The notes below the pieces were generated by a model. The model saw only the letters and a list, made by a program, of their open reading frames with translations, was not told where the DNA came from and ran no database searches. A program made the translations under genes and the position numbers. From Pseudomonas sp. G.S.17 (GTDB lineage Bacteria; Pseudomonadota; Gammaproteobacteria; Pseudomonadales; Pseudomonadaceae): a stretch of 64,000 nt of DNA. Positions 15,713 to 24,165 of the stretch are shown piece by piece (the first letter of the stretch is position 1; every line of letters starts with the position of its first letter). The stretch spans positions 5,639,501-5,703,500 of the forward strand of contig NZ_CP151076.1 of assembly GCF_038096165.1 (NCBI RefSeq). The letters are read 5' to 3'.

Positions 15713-17142
15713 TGGCTGCTAACTATTTGCACGGTATTGAAACCCTTGAGATCTCCCGAGGGGCGCGACCCATCCGCATTGTGAAGTCGGCAGTCATTGC
15801 GCTACTCGGTACCGCACCGGTCGGGGCGGTGAATGCGGTCACGCTGTCGCTGAACGAGACCGACGGCGCTCAGTTTGGTCCTGATGATCTGGACGGCTTC
15901 AGTATCCCCAAGGCGTTGTCGAGCATCTACGACTTCGGCGCAGGCACTGTGCTGGTGGTGAATGTTCTGGATCCGTTGATCCATCGCACCAACGTTGTGG
16001 GCCAGGCCCGCTCCTTTGGCGACAACGAACTGTTGCGATTGGGTCATGGCGCACTGCAGCTGCTGGAGCTAAAACCGGCTACTGGCAATGGCGCTGCCTA
16101 CGCACTCGGCGTCGATTACACCGTCGATATGCTGACTGGCAAGGTCACCCGATTGGCCGCTGGCGCCATCCCGGTAAACGGTTCGGTCCTCGCCGACTAC
16201 ACCCATGCAGATCCGAGCAAGGTCACGCCTGCCGATATCGTCGGCGCGGTCAACATTGCAGGTCAGCGAAGCGGGCTCAAAGCGTTCCAGGACAGCTACA
16301 ACACCCTGGGCTTCTTCGCGAAAATCTTCATTGCACCAGGGTTCAGTCAGCTCAATTCGATCAGCGTCGAGCTGATCGCTGCCGCCACTCAGGTTGGCGG
16401 GGTCGCTTACATCGATGCGCCGATCGGCACCACGGTGCAGCAGTGCATTGCCGGTCGCGGGCCTGCAGGCGCGATCAACTTCAACACCAGCAGTGACCGG
16501 GTACGCTTGTGCTATCCCCACGTGAAAGTACTCGACACCGCCACCAGCGGTGAGCGCCTGGAGCCTTTGTCGATCCGCGCCGCTGCTCTTCGGGCAAAGA
16601 TCGACAATGACAAGGGTTACTGGTGGAGCAGCTCCAATCAGGAGCTGATTGGTGTGATCGGGCTGGAACGGCCATTGACCGCTCGTGTTGACGACGCAAG
16701 CAGCGAAGTGAACTTGCTCAACGAAAACGGCATCACCACCGTGTTCAACTCCTTCGGTACCGGGCTGCGCTTGTGGGGTAACCGCACCGCTGCCTGGCCA
16801 ACTGTTACGGAGATGCGCAACTTCGAAAACGTCCGTCGCACCAAGGACATCATCGACGAATCCATCCGCTACAGCTCGCTGCAGTTCGTTGACATGCCGA
16901 TCACCGACTCTCTGATCGACAGCATCACCGAAAGCGTCAATCTGCTGTTTCGCAAGTTGATTGGCGATGAAGCGCTGATCGGTGGTGAGTGCTGGTATGA
17001 CCCCGCTCGCAACCCACAGACAGAGCTGCAGCTCGGTCATGCGCTGTTCAGCTACAAGTTGACCGTGCCTTTGCCGCTTGAGCGAGGCACGTTCGAAACC
17101 GAAATCACCAGCGAATACCTGGTCAACCTGGGAGCACCATAA
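15712..17142 (+). CDS. Contractile tail sheath protein
   Basis: A 476-residue sheath protein. The opening HGIETLEISRGARPIRIVKSAVIALLGTAP is the classic sheath N-terminus. The C-terminal third has NENGITTVFNSFGTGLRLWGNRTA and FENVRRTKDIIDESIRYSSLQFVD, conserved in P2/Mu sheaths. Its presence shows that the phage is a myovirus. It is followed immediately by the tube gene, with which it forms the contractile pair. Confidence 0.93.
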   Translation: MAANYLHGIETLEISRGARPIRIVKSAVIALLGTAPVGAVNAVTLSLNETDGAQFGPDDLDGFSIPKALSSIYDFGAGTVLVVNVLDPLIHRTNVVGQARSFGDNELLRLGHGALQLLELKPATGNGAAYALGVDYTVDMLTGKVTRLAAGAIPVNGSVLADYTHADPSKVTPADIVGAVNIAGQRSGLKAFQDSYNTLGFFAKIFIAPGFSQLNSISVELIAAATQVGGVAYIDAPIGTTVQQCIAGRGPAGAINFNTSSDRVRLCYPHVKVLDTATSGERLEPLSIRAAALRAKIDNDKGYWWSSSNQELIGVIGLERPLTARVDDASSEVNLLNENGITTVFNSFGTGLRLWGNRTAAWPTVTEMRNFENVRRTKDIIDESIRYSSLQFVDMPITDSLIDSITESVNLLFRKLIGDEALIGGECWYDPARNPQTELQLGHALFSYKLTVPLPLERGTFETEITSEYLVNLGAP

Positions 17143-17663
17143 TGGCCTTCAGTGCGCACCGCATTTCCAACGCTAACATCTACCTGGACGGGGCCAGCTT
17201 CTTCGGCAAGGCCGAAGAGATCGACCTTGGCTCCGTGAAGGCGGTGATGTCGGACTTCCAGGGGCTGGGCATGATCGGCCTGATCGAGCTGCCCGATGGC
17301 TTCGACAAGATCGAGGGCAAAATCAACTGGAACAGCCTGTACGGTGACGCCGCCACCAAGCTCGCATCGCCTTTTAAAAGCGTTGCGCTCCAGTGCCGAT
17401 CGAATGTCCAGGTATTTGACAGTACTGGTTTGGTGAGCGAAATCCCGCTGGTCACGATGATGACCATCACCTTCAAGGATTACAAACTGGGGAGCCACAA
17501 GCCTCGTGATCCTGCGAAGTACGAATCCCCATTCTCTGCCACCTATGTGCGTCAGGTGCTCGATGGTGAAGAAGTCCTGTTACTGGATTACTTGGCGAAC
17601 ATTTTCAAGGTAAATGGCGAAGATCAGCTGGCGACATACAGGAAGAACATCGGCCAGGCTTAA
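17142..17663 (+). CDS. Tail tube protein (P2 FII-like)
   Basis: A 173-residue tube protein with NIYLDGASFFGKAEEIDLGSVKAV near the N-terminus, a central GMIGLIELPDGFDKIEGKINWNSLY and a C-terminal beta region ending in a short helix, typical of FII-like tubes. Hexamers stack inside the sheath to form the DNA channel. It is the last gene of the block that began at 12137; a hairpin terminator follows. Confidence 0.9.
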   Translation: MAFSAHRISNANIYLDGASFFGKAEEIDLGSVKAVMSDFQGLGMIGLIELPDGFDKIEGKINWNSLYGDAATKLASPFKSVALQCRSNVQVFDSTGLVSEIPLVTMMTITFKDYKLGSHKPRDPAKYESPFSATYVRQVLDGEEVLLLDYLANIFKVNGEDQLATYRKNIGQA

Positions 17664-17726
17664 CGGTAGCGCTGGATGCGCCTGATCTGAATAGCCCCAT
17701 GGACGGGGCAGCATGGATGCAACCCT

Positions 17727-17752
17727 GAAGCCCCGCCACCGTGCGGGGCTTC
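17727..17752 (+). terminator. Hairpin terminator after tail tube gene
   Basis: GAAGCCCCGC (17727-17736) and GCGGGGCTTC (17743-17752) pair perfectly over 10 bp around a six-base loop. The CTCTTTAAA of late promoter copy 3 begins on the last base of the stem, so terminator and next promoter are fused. The T content is limited to TTCTCTTT. Confidence 0.7.
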
Positions 17753-17774
17753 TCTTTAAAGCGTATTAAAAGCC
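17752..17774 (+). promoter_or_regulatory. Late promoter element, copy 3 (tail assembly block)
   Basis: CTCTTTAAAGCG followed by TATTAAAAGCC matches the shared late element. It begins at the end of the preceding terminator stem and lies 68 bp upstream of the tail-chaperone start. Confidence 0.6.
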
Positions 17775-17842
17775 GAATCGCTCACCAGGTGCGAACCTCT
17801 GGACTCTTTCAGAGCACTCCCACTTCACCTGGAGCAACAGCG

Positions 17843-18199
17843 ATGGCCGCTTCCCTCAGTATCTCTCTTAAATTTCCCTTCACGACCGCTGCTGGCGTCT
17901 GCCTTACCTCACTGCCTATCACCCGCCTCAAGCGCAAGGACATCGGCAAGGCTCAGGCCTACAGCAAGGACGAAGGGCTGCAGGAAGACTTCCTCTTTGC
18001 CAAAATGACCGGCATGACGATTGAAGATTTGGCAGAGCTGGACATCGCCGACTCCAAAGTCGTTACCGAGGTGTTTCGGGAAATGGCTGATGGACGAGAC
18101 CTGGCTGCACTCCTGGGACGAAGCGCTGTTGATGGTGCTAAAGATGCAGCCATCAGAGATAGCGAACCTGGAGATGCCGGAGTACCTGCGGTGGGTTGA
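17843..18199 (+). CDS. Tail assembly chaperone E-like protein
   Basis: A 118-residue protein starting MAASLSISLKFPFTTAAG; GGAGC upstream supports the ATG at 17843. The family pattern ITRLKRKDIGKAQAYSKDEGLQEDFLFAKMTGMTIEDLAELDIADSKVV is that of the phage tail-assembly (Mu gp41/P2 E) chaperones that coat the tape measure before tube assembly. The gene is followed by an overlapping second frame, E'-like, as in other tailed phages. Confidence 0.8.
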   Translation: MAASLSISLKFPFTTAAGVCLTSLPITRLKRKDIGKAQAYSKDEGLQEDFLFAKMTGMTIEDLAELDIADSKVVTEVFREMADGRDLAALLGRSAVDGAKDAAIRDSEPGDAGVPAVG

Positions 18200-18260
18200 T
18201 GCGTGCAGTCGAGAAATCGACCGACGTATCGAAGCTGCAGAAAAGATGCGCTCGCAATGA
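18090..18260 (+). CDS. E'-like second chaperone frame (probable programmed frameshift product)
   Basis: A frame overlapping the end of E encodes WLHSWDEALLMVLKMQPSEI and continues through EYLRWVDACSREIDRRIEA to 18260, with the pattern of Mu gp42/P2 E' C-terminal extensions. An ATG at 18090 would permit separate translation of 56 residues. More likely a -2 or +1 slip in the overlap (about 18090-18199) makes an E-E' fusion. The frame relation to E (shift by +1, equal to -2) is visible; the slip site is not obvious. Confidence 0.6.
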   Translation: MDETWLHSWDEALLMVLKMQPSEIANLEMPEYLRWVDACSREIDRRIEAAEKMRSQ

Positions 18261-18325
18261 GTGTCATCGTAGAGGCCGGGCTATTGGCTCGGCCGGTCTA
18301 GGTCCAAGCTCCAGGCGTAATCAAT

Positions 18326-20920
18326 ATGGCGAATGAAGTTCTTGTCGGGCTACGGATCGGTGCTGCGGTTTCCGGCACGCTGCAGTCAGCATTCGGATCT
18401 GCACGCTCCACTGTCCAGCAGCTCGGGCGAGCAACTGACAGCCTGACCTCCCGACAAAAACTCATTGGTACGGAGCTTGCCGCGTCGCTCGCACGCGGCG
18501 GCACGGGTATCGAGCGCCTGCGCAATCAATACACGCAGGTTGGCCGCACCATCGACCAGTTGAAGGTGAAGCAGGAGCAGCTTAATACCAGCATCGCTCG
18601 CGGCGAAACCCTCAAGAACCGGCGTGGAGAGTTGCGCGGCCAAGCTATGGAAACGATTGGGACGGCTGCCGTGCTTGGCGCTCCAGTCGTGCAATCCATG
18701 CGCACCGCCATCGACTTCAAGGATCAAACCAACGACATCGCCATCACCGGCGGCTTTGATGCTGCTGAGGAAGAGCGTCTCGGCGGCGTAATGCGTGGTG
18801 CTGCGCTGAGGTGGAATCAGACTCAGACTGAAGTGGCAAAAGGTACTGCAGTGCTGATCGCTGGCGGCATATCCAGCGCAAAAGAGCTGGCTGCTTATGC
18901 GCCAGTGATGGCAAAAACGGCAACTGCTACGCGGGCCAGCATGGATGATTTGGGGTCTGTGGCCATCGCGCTGAATGACAACCTCGGCATCGGCGCTGCG
19001 GGTCTTGAGCGCTCCATGAACATGCTGGCCTACGCCGGTAAGCGAGGCCAGTTCGAGCTGGCCGACATGGCTAAATGGCTGCCTCAGTTGACTCCGCAGT
19101 TTGCCGCCCTGGGCATAACGGGTGAGCGAGCCGTTGCTGAGATTGGTGCATCGTTGCAAATTGCGCGTAAGGGTGCGGGTAGCAACGACGAGGCGGCCAA
19201 CAACTTTAAAAACTTTTTGTCGAAAATTACTGCGAAGGACACTTTGAAGAGTTTCAAAGACGCAGGTATTGACCTAAAAGACGCTATGAAAAACATGGTC
19301 AGCCAAGGTATGACGCCGATGCAGGCCATGCTCGAAATCATCACCAAGTACATGAGCACGAAGGGGCCAAAGGCAGCTGGTGAGTTTCAGAAAGTGATGG
19401 CCCTCAAGGATGATAAAGAGCGTGAGACGGCACTGGCCCGGCTGAACGAATCATACAAGTTGGGTGAATTGTTCGCGGACCAGGAAACGCTGGCTTTTAT
19501 TCGTCCCGCTATCGCAAACCGAAACGAGGGCGCAGATATTCAGAAAGGTAGTTTTGGCGCCGCCGACCAGGGCGGTGATGGCGATTGGAATAAGCGGATG
19601 GAGAGCCCGCGAGAGCAAATGAAGGCGCTCTCGATAAATCTGTCGGAACTGGGCATCACTGTTGGCAGCGTCCTGTTGCCTGCACTTGTAGACATAACTA
19701 AGGCAGCTCTGCCAGTCGTCCAGTCATTCGCCACTTGGGCAGGTGAAAACCCAGCCCTGGTGAAGGGTGTGGTCGGTCTGGTCGCGGGCTTGCTGACAGC
19801 CAAGCTGGCGTTCATCGGCGTGGCCTACGGCGCTAACCTGGTGATGTCGCCCTTCGCAGCGGCAACGACCGCCGTCACGTCGATGTCCTCCAAATGGCTG
19901 CTGCTGCGGGCCGCGTGGCAGATGGGCAAGTTTGCTCCGGCGATCTCGGGCCTGAAGATGCTGGGTGGCGGACTGATGACCACGCTCAGATACAGCGGCA
20001 TATTCCTGCGTGGTATCGGCATGGCGTTTGGTGCGCCGCTCATGATGGCTGCTCGCGGCGGTCTCATGCTCGGCAAAGTACTGGGAGGGACATTGCTGTT
20101 CGGCCTGAAGCTCGCAGGACAGGCCATTCTTTGGCTTGGCCGCGCACTGTTGATGAACCCCATCGGTTTGGCCATTACCGCTATTGCGCTGGGTGCCTAT
20201 CTTATTTACCGATATTGGGAGCCCATCAAAGGCTTCTTCGGAGGTCTTTGGAGCGAGATAAAGACTGCCTTTAACGGGGGATTTGCGGGAATTGCCGGAC
20301 TGATTATTAACTTTTCCCCGTTGGGCCTGTTTTATCGGGCCTTCGCCGGAGTCATGAGTTACTTCGGAGTTGAGTTGCCTAGCAAGTTCAGTGAGTTCGG
20401 CGGCAATATCATCAGCGGCCTGATCAGCGGCATCAGCGCCAAGCTTGAAAGTGCGAAGGAAACCGTGGTCGGCATTGGCACTTCGATCAAGGGCTGGTTT
20501 ACCGAGACGCTGGGCATCCAGTCGCCGAGCCGGGTGTTCATGGGCTACGGTGCCAACATCAGCGAAGGTGCCGCCATCGGTATTGCCTCGCAGTCCGGCC
20601 TCGTTCGCCAGGCAGCACTGGGCATGGCCGACCAGACGGGCGTCGCGATGCGCCTTCCTAATCTGAATGCGCTTACTAGCGCCAACATGGCGGGCGCTGA
20701 CGGATCCGCAGGTGCGGGCTCCATGGGCGGCGGAGCTGGCGCGCAGCCTCTGCAGGTGACTTTCTCTCCGGTCATCAACGTGCCGGGCGGTGAAGGCGTT
20801 GGCAACCAGGTTTCCCAAGCATTGAACACAAGCTATGCCGAGTTCGTCAGGTTCATGGAGCGCTTCCAGCATGACCAGGGACGCCGCAGCTACGGACCAC
20901 CAGCTGGAGGACGCACCTGA
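18326..20920 (+). CDS. Tail tape measure protein
   Basis: An 864-residue TP901-type tape measure. The N-terminal coiled coil is at about residues 25-100. The conserved domain is at about 110-340, with NDIAITGGFDAAEEERLGG, LGSVAIALNDNLGIGAAGL and LAYAGKRGQFELADMAKWLPQL. Hydrophobic helices at about 465-640 (GVVGLVAGLLTAKLAFIGVAY and AITAIALGAYLIYRYWEPI), then the IQSPSRVFMGYGANISEG motif and a Gly-rich tail follow. It fixes tail length and is ejected on infection. Confidence 0.9.
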   Translation: MANEVLVGLRIGAAVSGTLQSAFGSARSTVQQLGRATDSLTSRQKLIGTELAASLARGGTGIERLRNQYTQVGRTIDQLKVKQEQLNTSIARGETLKNRRGELRGQAMETIGTAAVLGAPVVQSMRTAIDFKDQTNDIAITGGFDAAEEERLGGVMRGAALRWNQTQTEVAKGTAVLIAGGISSAKELAAYAPVMAKTATATRASMDDLGSVAIALNDNLGIGAAGLERSMNMLAYAGKRGQFELADMAKWLPQLTPQFAALGITGERAVAEIGASLQIARKGAGSNDEAANNFKNFLSKITAKDTLKSFKDAGIDLKDAMKNMVSQGMTPMQAMLEIITKYMSTKGPKAAGEFQKVMALKDDKERETALARLNESYKLGELFADQETLAFIRPAIANRNEGADIQKGSFGAADQGGDGDWNKRMESPREQMKALSINLSELGITVGSVLLPALVDITKAALPVVQSFATWAGENPALVKGVVGLVAGLLTAKLAFIGVAYGANLVMSPFAAATTAVTSMSSKWLLLRAAWQMGKFAPAISGLKMLGGGLMTTLRYSGIFLRGIGMAFGAPLMMAARGGLMLGKVLGGTLLFGLKLAGQAILWLGRALLMNPIGLAITAIALGAYLIYRYWEPIKGFFGGLWSEIKTAFNGGFAGIAGLIINFSPLGLFYRAFAGVMSYFGVELPSKFSEFGGNIISGLISGISAKLESAKETVVGIGTSIKGWFTETLGIQSPSRVFMGYGANISEGAAIGIASQSGLVRQAALGMADQTGVAMRLPNLNALTSANMAGADGSAGAGSMGGGAGAQPLQVTFSPVINVPGGEGVGNQVSQALNTSYAEFVRFMERFQHDQGRRSYGPPAGGRT

Positions 20921-21801
20921 TGTATGCCGTATTGGGAAAGATCGAATTCGAAGTGGCCAGCGGCATCACCGGCATGGAGCAGAGCAGCACTGCCGATTGG
21001 GCTGAGCATTCGCTGATCCAGGGCAAGCCGCTCCTGGAGTGGGTCGGCGACGGCCTCGACGAACTTAAATTCAGCATGCAGCTGCATCCATGGCTGGGCG
21101 ACCCCGAGGCACGCCTGCGCACCCTGCGCGAGGCAAAGAGCAAACACGAGCCGCTGGCGTTTGTCCTGGGCAGTGGGGAATACGTTGGCGCTTTCGTGAT
21201 TACGGACATCAGCAACACGCCTCGTCGGACCTCGGCTGACGGTCGGCTTTATTCGTCGAATGTTCAGGTCACTCTGCGCGAATACGCCGGGCCATTCACG
21301 CCCAAGGTCGTTAAGGCTGGCCTGATTGATTCGGCGGTGCAGTCCACGGCTGCAGCGAAGATCGCGACCCCAGCATTGATCTCGAAGCTCGCGCCCGTGT
21401 TGTCGTCTGCTCAGACAGTGGTTGGTTATGCGCGCCAGGCCGGGACCATGATCCAACAGGCAAAGACCATCTATGACGCGGTCAAGAACTTCAATCCGAT
21501 GACGCTGCTGACTCAGGCACCGCAACTCGCTGCGCTGACTGAGCGGGCGCTGGGCCCGATCGCTGGCCTGACTGAGGCTGCGAGCTTTATTCATGAGGGG
21601 GAGGACATCGCCCAGCTGGGTCAAAGCCTGTATGGCAGCGTCAGCGGCGCACGCTCTAGCCTGACCCCGCTGGACCTGGGCAATGTGGCCGACAGGTTCG
21701 AGACCTCTGGCAACTACATTGCCCAGGCATACGACCGGCTCGACGGGGCTTCAACGCGCCTGACCGGCCTTGCCGCTCAAGTCATCACCAGGAGAGCCTG
21801 A
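20920..21801 (+). CDS. Tail protein U-like with C-terminal helical extension
   Basis: A 293-residue protein. The first 125 residues match P2 gpU (MYAVLGKIEFEVASG, then PLLEWVGDGLDELKFSMQLHP and EPLAFVLGSGEYVGAFVITDIS). The remaining 165 residues are an Ala-rich helical region not found in P2 U. U terminates the tail tube. It follows the tape measure directly (1 bp overlap) and is coupled to the X gene. Confidence 0.8.
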   Translation: MYAVLGKIEFEVASGITGMEQSSTADWAEHSLIQGKPLLEWVGDGLDELKFSMQLHPWLGDPEARLRTLREAKSKHEPLAFVLGSGEYVGAFVITDISNTPRRTSADGRLYSSNVQVTLREYAGPFTPKVVKAGLIDSAVQSTAAAKIATPALISKLAPVLSSAQTVVGYARQAGTMIQQAKTIYDAVKNFNPMTLLTQAPQLAALTERALGPIAGLTEAASFIHEGEDIAQLGQSLYGSVSGARSSLTPLDLGNVADRFETSGNYIAQAYDRLDGASTRLTGLAAQVITRRA

Positions 21802-22007
21802 TGTTTCTGACCCATGTCACAACTGAGGGCGAGCGCTGGGATCAGCTGGCCTGGAAGTACTACGGTGACGCACATCGTTACCCGCCGATCGTTGAGGCCA
21901 ACCCCCATGTGCCGATCACGGGAGCATTGCCCGCAGGCTTGATCCTGGCTATTCCGATGCTCGATCCCGTTGTATCGAGCGAGGATCTGCCGCCATGGAT
22001 GCGCTAG
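21801..22007 (+). CDS. Tail protein X-like (LysM-like)
   Basis: A 68-residue protein with the LysM-like pattern of P2 gpX: TEGERWDQLAWKYYGDAHRYPPIVEANPHV and PAGLILAIP. It is a small baseplate/tail component. It overlaps the D gene by 13 bp. Confidence 0.85.
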   Translation: MFLTHVTTEGERWDQLAWKYYGDAHRYPPIVEANPHVPITGALPAGLILAIPMLDPVVSSEDLPPWMR

Positions 22008-23110
22008 TACCAGGAGAAGTGCCCGAGGCTCGCTTTGTGCTGACCTACCAGCAGCGAAATATCACCCGCGATATCAGTAAAAACCTGACCTCAATCTCTT
22101 ACTCGGACTTTTTGACGGGCCAGGCTGACACCTTAGATATCGAGCTGGAGGACGCGGAGGGGAAGTGGCTCGATGCTTGGTATCCGGGGCATGGCGACGC
22201 ACTGGCTTTGTCCCTGGGTTGGTCCGGCAAGCCGCTGCGCACGCTGAGCCGCCTGGAGATTGATGAGGTGGACTTCAGTTCTGCCCCGGCTACGGTCGGC
22301 ATCAGGGCGATCGCAACAGGCATCAACACGGCGCTGCGCACCACCGAGCACAAGGCATACGAGAGCACCACGCTTGCCGCCGTAGCCCAGGAGGTTGCGA
22401 GTCGCCTGGGGCTGACTCTGGTAGGTAGTATCGAGCCGATCAAGCTGGATCGCCTGACGCAGCAGGAGTCTGATCTGGAGTTCCTGCGCAACCTGGCAGA
22501 TGAATATGACTACGCCTTTAAAGTGACCGGTTCGCGCCTGGTGTTTCACGCCATCAGCGAGCTGGCCAAGGGCAAGCCGGTCGCTCAGTTGATGCTCAAA
22601 GACTTGAGTAACGTGCGCTTGCGGGACCAGATCAGGACCGTGCCGGAGAAGGTGTCAGTCAAACACAAGGATCCGGCCAAGAAGAAGCTGATCTCCTACG
22701 ACATTAAGAACGGTGAGACTGTGGCGGTCCCCAGCAGCAGTAGTGGCGCGACCACCAGTGCTGACACCAAGAAACATCGCAAGCGTTCGGCCTCTGAGGA
22801 GGAATCCAAGGCCAAGGCCAAGGCCGATCTGGCTAAAGCCAATCGGGAGCGCACGACGGGCAGCTGGTCATTGATGGGTCAGCCCAATCTGGTCAGTGGC
22901 AACGTCGTCACCCTCGTCGCAGCGGGCAAAATGGGCGGCAACTACCTGATCCTGTCCGCGCAGCACCGGATTACCCGTGGTGGTGGCTATACGGTTGAGC
23001 TGAGCCTCTGCCGTGTATCCGCGACCTCGATATCACTGTCATTCGACGCCTCCAAGCCTGATCTGGCGCTTTCGACCTATGGCTTTCAGCAGGATGGTGC
23101 CCTTGCATAA
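21995..23110 (+). CDS. Baseplate hub protein D-like
   Basis: A 371-residue phage late control D family protein. Visible features: LTYQQRNITRDISKNLTSISY and FLTGQADTLDIELEDAEGKWLDAWYPGHGDALALSLGW near the start, then TQQESDLEFLRNLADEYDYAFKVTGSRLVFH, and a charged linker (KKHRKRSASEEESKAKAKAD) before the C-terminal domain. D forms the hub on which the tube polymerises, analogous to T4 gp27. Confidence 0.9.
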   Translation: MDALVPGEVPEARFVLTYQQRNITRDISKNLTSISYSDFLTGQADTLDIELEDAEGKWLDAWYPGHGDALALSLGWSGKPLRTLSRLEIDEVDFSSAPATVGIRAIATGINTALRTTEHKAYESTTLAAVAQEVASRLGLTLVGSIEPIKLDRLTQQESDLEFLRNLADEYDYAFKVTGSRLVFHAISELAKGKPVAQLMLKDLSNVRLRDQIRTVPEKVSVKHKDPAKKKLISYDIKNGETVAVPSSSSGATTSADTKKHRKRSASEEESKAKAKADLAKANRERTTGSWSLMGQPNLVSGNVVTLVAAGKMGGNYLILSAQHRITRGGGYTVELSLCRVSATSISLSFDASKPDLALSTYGFQQDGALA

Positions 23111-23136
23111 CCTCAAAGCAGCAGGAAGCCTTAGCC

Positions 23137-23688
23137 ATGGGCGTTGAATTGGAATACGGCGAAGTGAGCGCGGTCGATCACCAGGCCTGCAGGATCCGCG
23201 TGCGTCTGGATGACCGGGATGGCGTGGAGAGCTTCTGGCTGCATGTGCCCCAGCGCAACACCCAGGGCACGCAGCGCCGTCCGTTGATGCCCGAGCTGAA
23301 TGAGCAGGTGGCGGTGCTGCTCGATGCGGATGGCGTCGGTGGTGTTTGCCTGGGAGGCATCTACTCGACTGCTGAGCCGCCGCCAGTCATCGACGAAGAC
23401 ACGGACTATGTGCGGTTCAGCGACGGCACGACCCTGACCTACGACCGTGCTGCGCATGTGATGGCGTTGGATTGCGTCGGTGCCACGACGCTGAAATGCG
23501 CCAAGAACCTGGACATACGGTGCGGTGAGCCCGTGTCGGTCAAGGCCCCATCCGCCACCCTGGATGTTCCTGAGGTGCATCTGAATGGCAACCTCAGGGT
23601 GAGCGGCAATGTGGAGGTCGGCGGTAACGTCAATGCGGGCGGCACCGTGATGGATGGTGGCGGCAACTCGAATCACCATAGTCATTGA
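23137..23688 (+). CDS. Baseplate spike protein V-like
   Basis: A 183-residue spike. An OB-fold N-terminal part (GEVSAVDHQACRIRVRLDDRDG, then QVAVLLDADGVGGVCLGGIYS) is followed by repeated short beta strands (LNGNLRVSGNVEVGGNVNAGG) that form a triple-stranded helix. The C-terminus ends GGNSNHHSH, the His-rich iron-binding tip seen in gpV/gp138-type spikes. It pierces the host outer membrane. Confidence 0.9.
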   Translation: MGVELEYGEVSAVDHQACRIRVRLDDRDGVESFWLHVPQRNTQGTQRRPLMPELNEQVAVLLDADGVGGVCLGGIYSTAEPPPVIDEDTDYVRFSDGTTLTYDRAAHVMALDCVGATTLKCAKNLDIRCGEPVSVKAPSATLDVPEVHLNGNLRVSGNVEVGGNVNAGGTVMDGGGNSNHHSH

Positions 23689-23734
23689 GCACCCTATATA
23701 TAGAAGGATGTTCGGCTGACCGGCCTGCACGGGA

Positions 23735-23757
23735 AGCTTTAAACCAGATTAAAAGCT
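23735..23757 (+). promoter_or_regulatory. Late promoter element, copy 4 (baseplate and fibre block)
   Basis: AGCTTTAAACC followed by AGATTAAAAGCT is the fourth copy and the most palindromic, with AGCTTT at one end and AAAGCT at the other. It lies 30 bp before the W-like gene in the gap 23689-23787, closer to its gene than the other three copies. Confidence 0.6.
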
Positions 23758-23787
23758 AGCAGGCGCGCACCTCCTCAATATGGGCGC

Positions 23788-24165
23788 ATGACGACGCCTA
23801 TCTCCTATACCAGCATCACCGCAGCCCACTGGCAGCCAGCACTTGGCACTGCCGGTGCGGTCGTGGAAGGCCTGCGTGATATTGACCAGGCTATTCGCAT
23901 CATCCTCACGACGCCCAAGGGCAGCGACCCACACCGCCCGACCTTTGGCAGTGACATCCACCTCTATATCGACTGGCCTGTTAATCGGGTTGTGCCGCAC
24001 CTGGTGCGCGAAGCTGTGGACGCTATACGCCTTTGGGAAACTCGGGTGACAGTGGTGCGGGTCAATCCAGCCATTGAAGCCGCCCAGGTCACCCTGACGG
24101 TTGTATGGCGGGTCGCAGACGGTGTGCCTCAGTTGACGGAGGTGCCGTATGCGCGAGCTGCCTAA
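23788..24165 (+). CDS. Baseplate wedge protein W-like (gp25 family)
   Basis: A 125-residue protein of the GPW/gp25 family: VVEGLRDIDQAIRIILTTPKGSDPHRPTFGSDIHLYID, with the conserved T-P-x-G-S and R-P-x-F-G-S elements, then LVREAVDAIRLWETRVTV. It is a baseplate wedge component. Its end overlaps the J gene by 17 bp. Confidence 0.9.
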   Translation: MTTPISYTSITAAHWQPALGTAGAVVEGLRDIDQAIRIILTTPKGSDPHRPTFGSDIHLYIDWPVNRVVPHLVREAVDAIRLWETRVTVVRVNPAIEAAQVTLTVVWRVADGVPQLTEVPYARAA

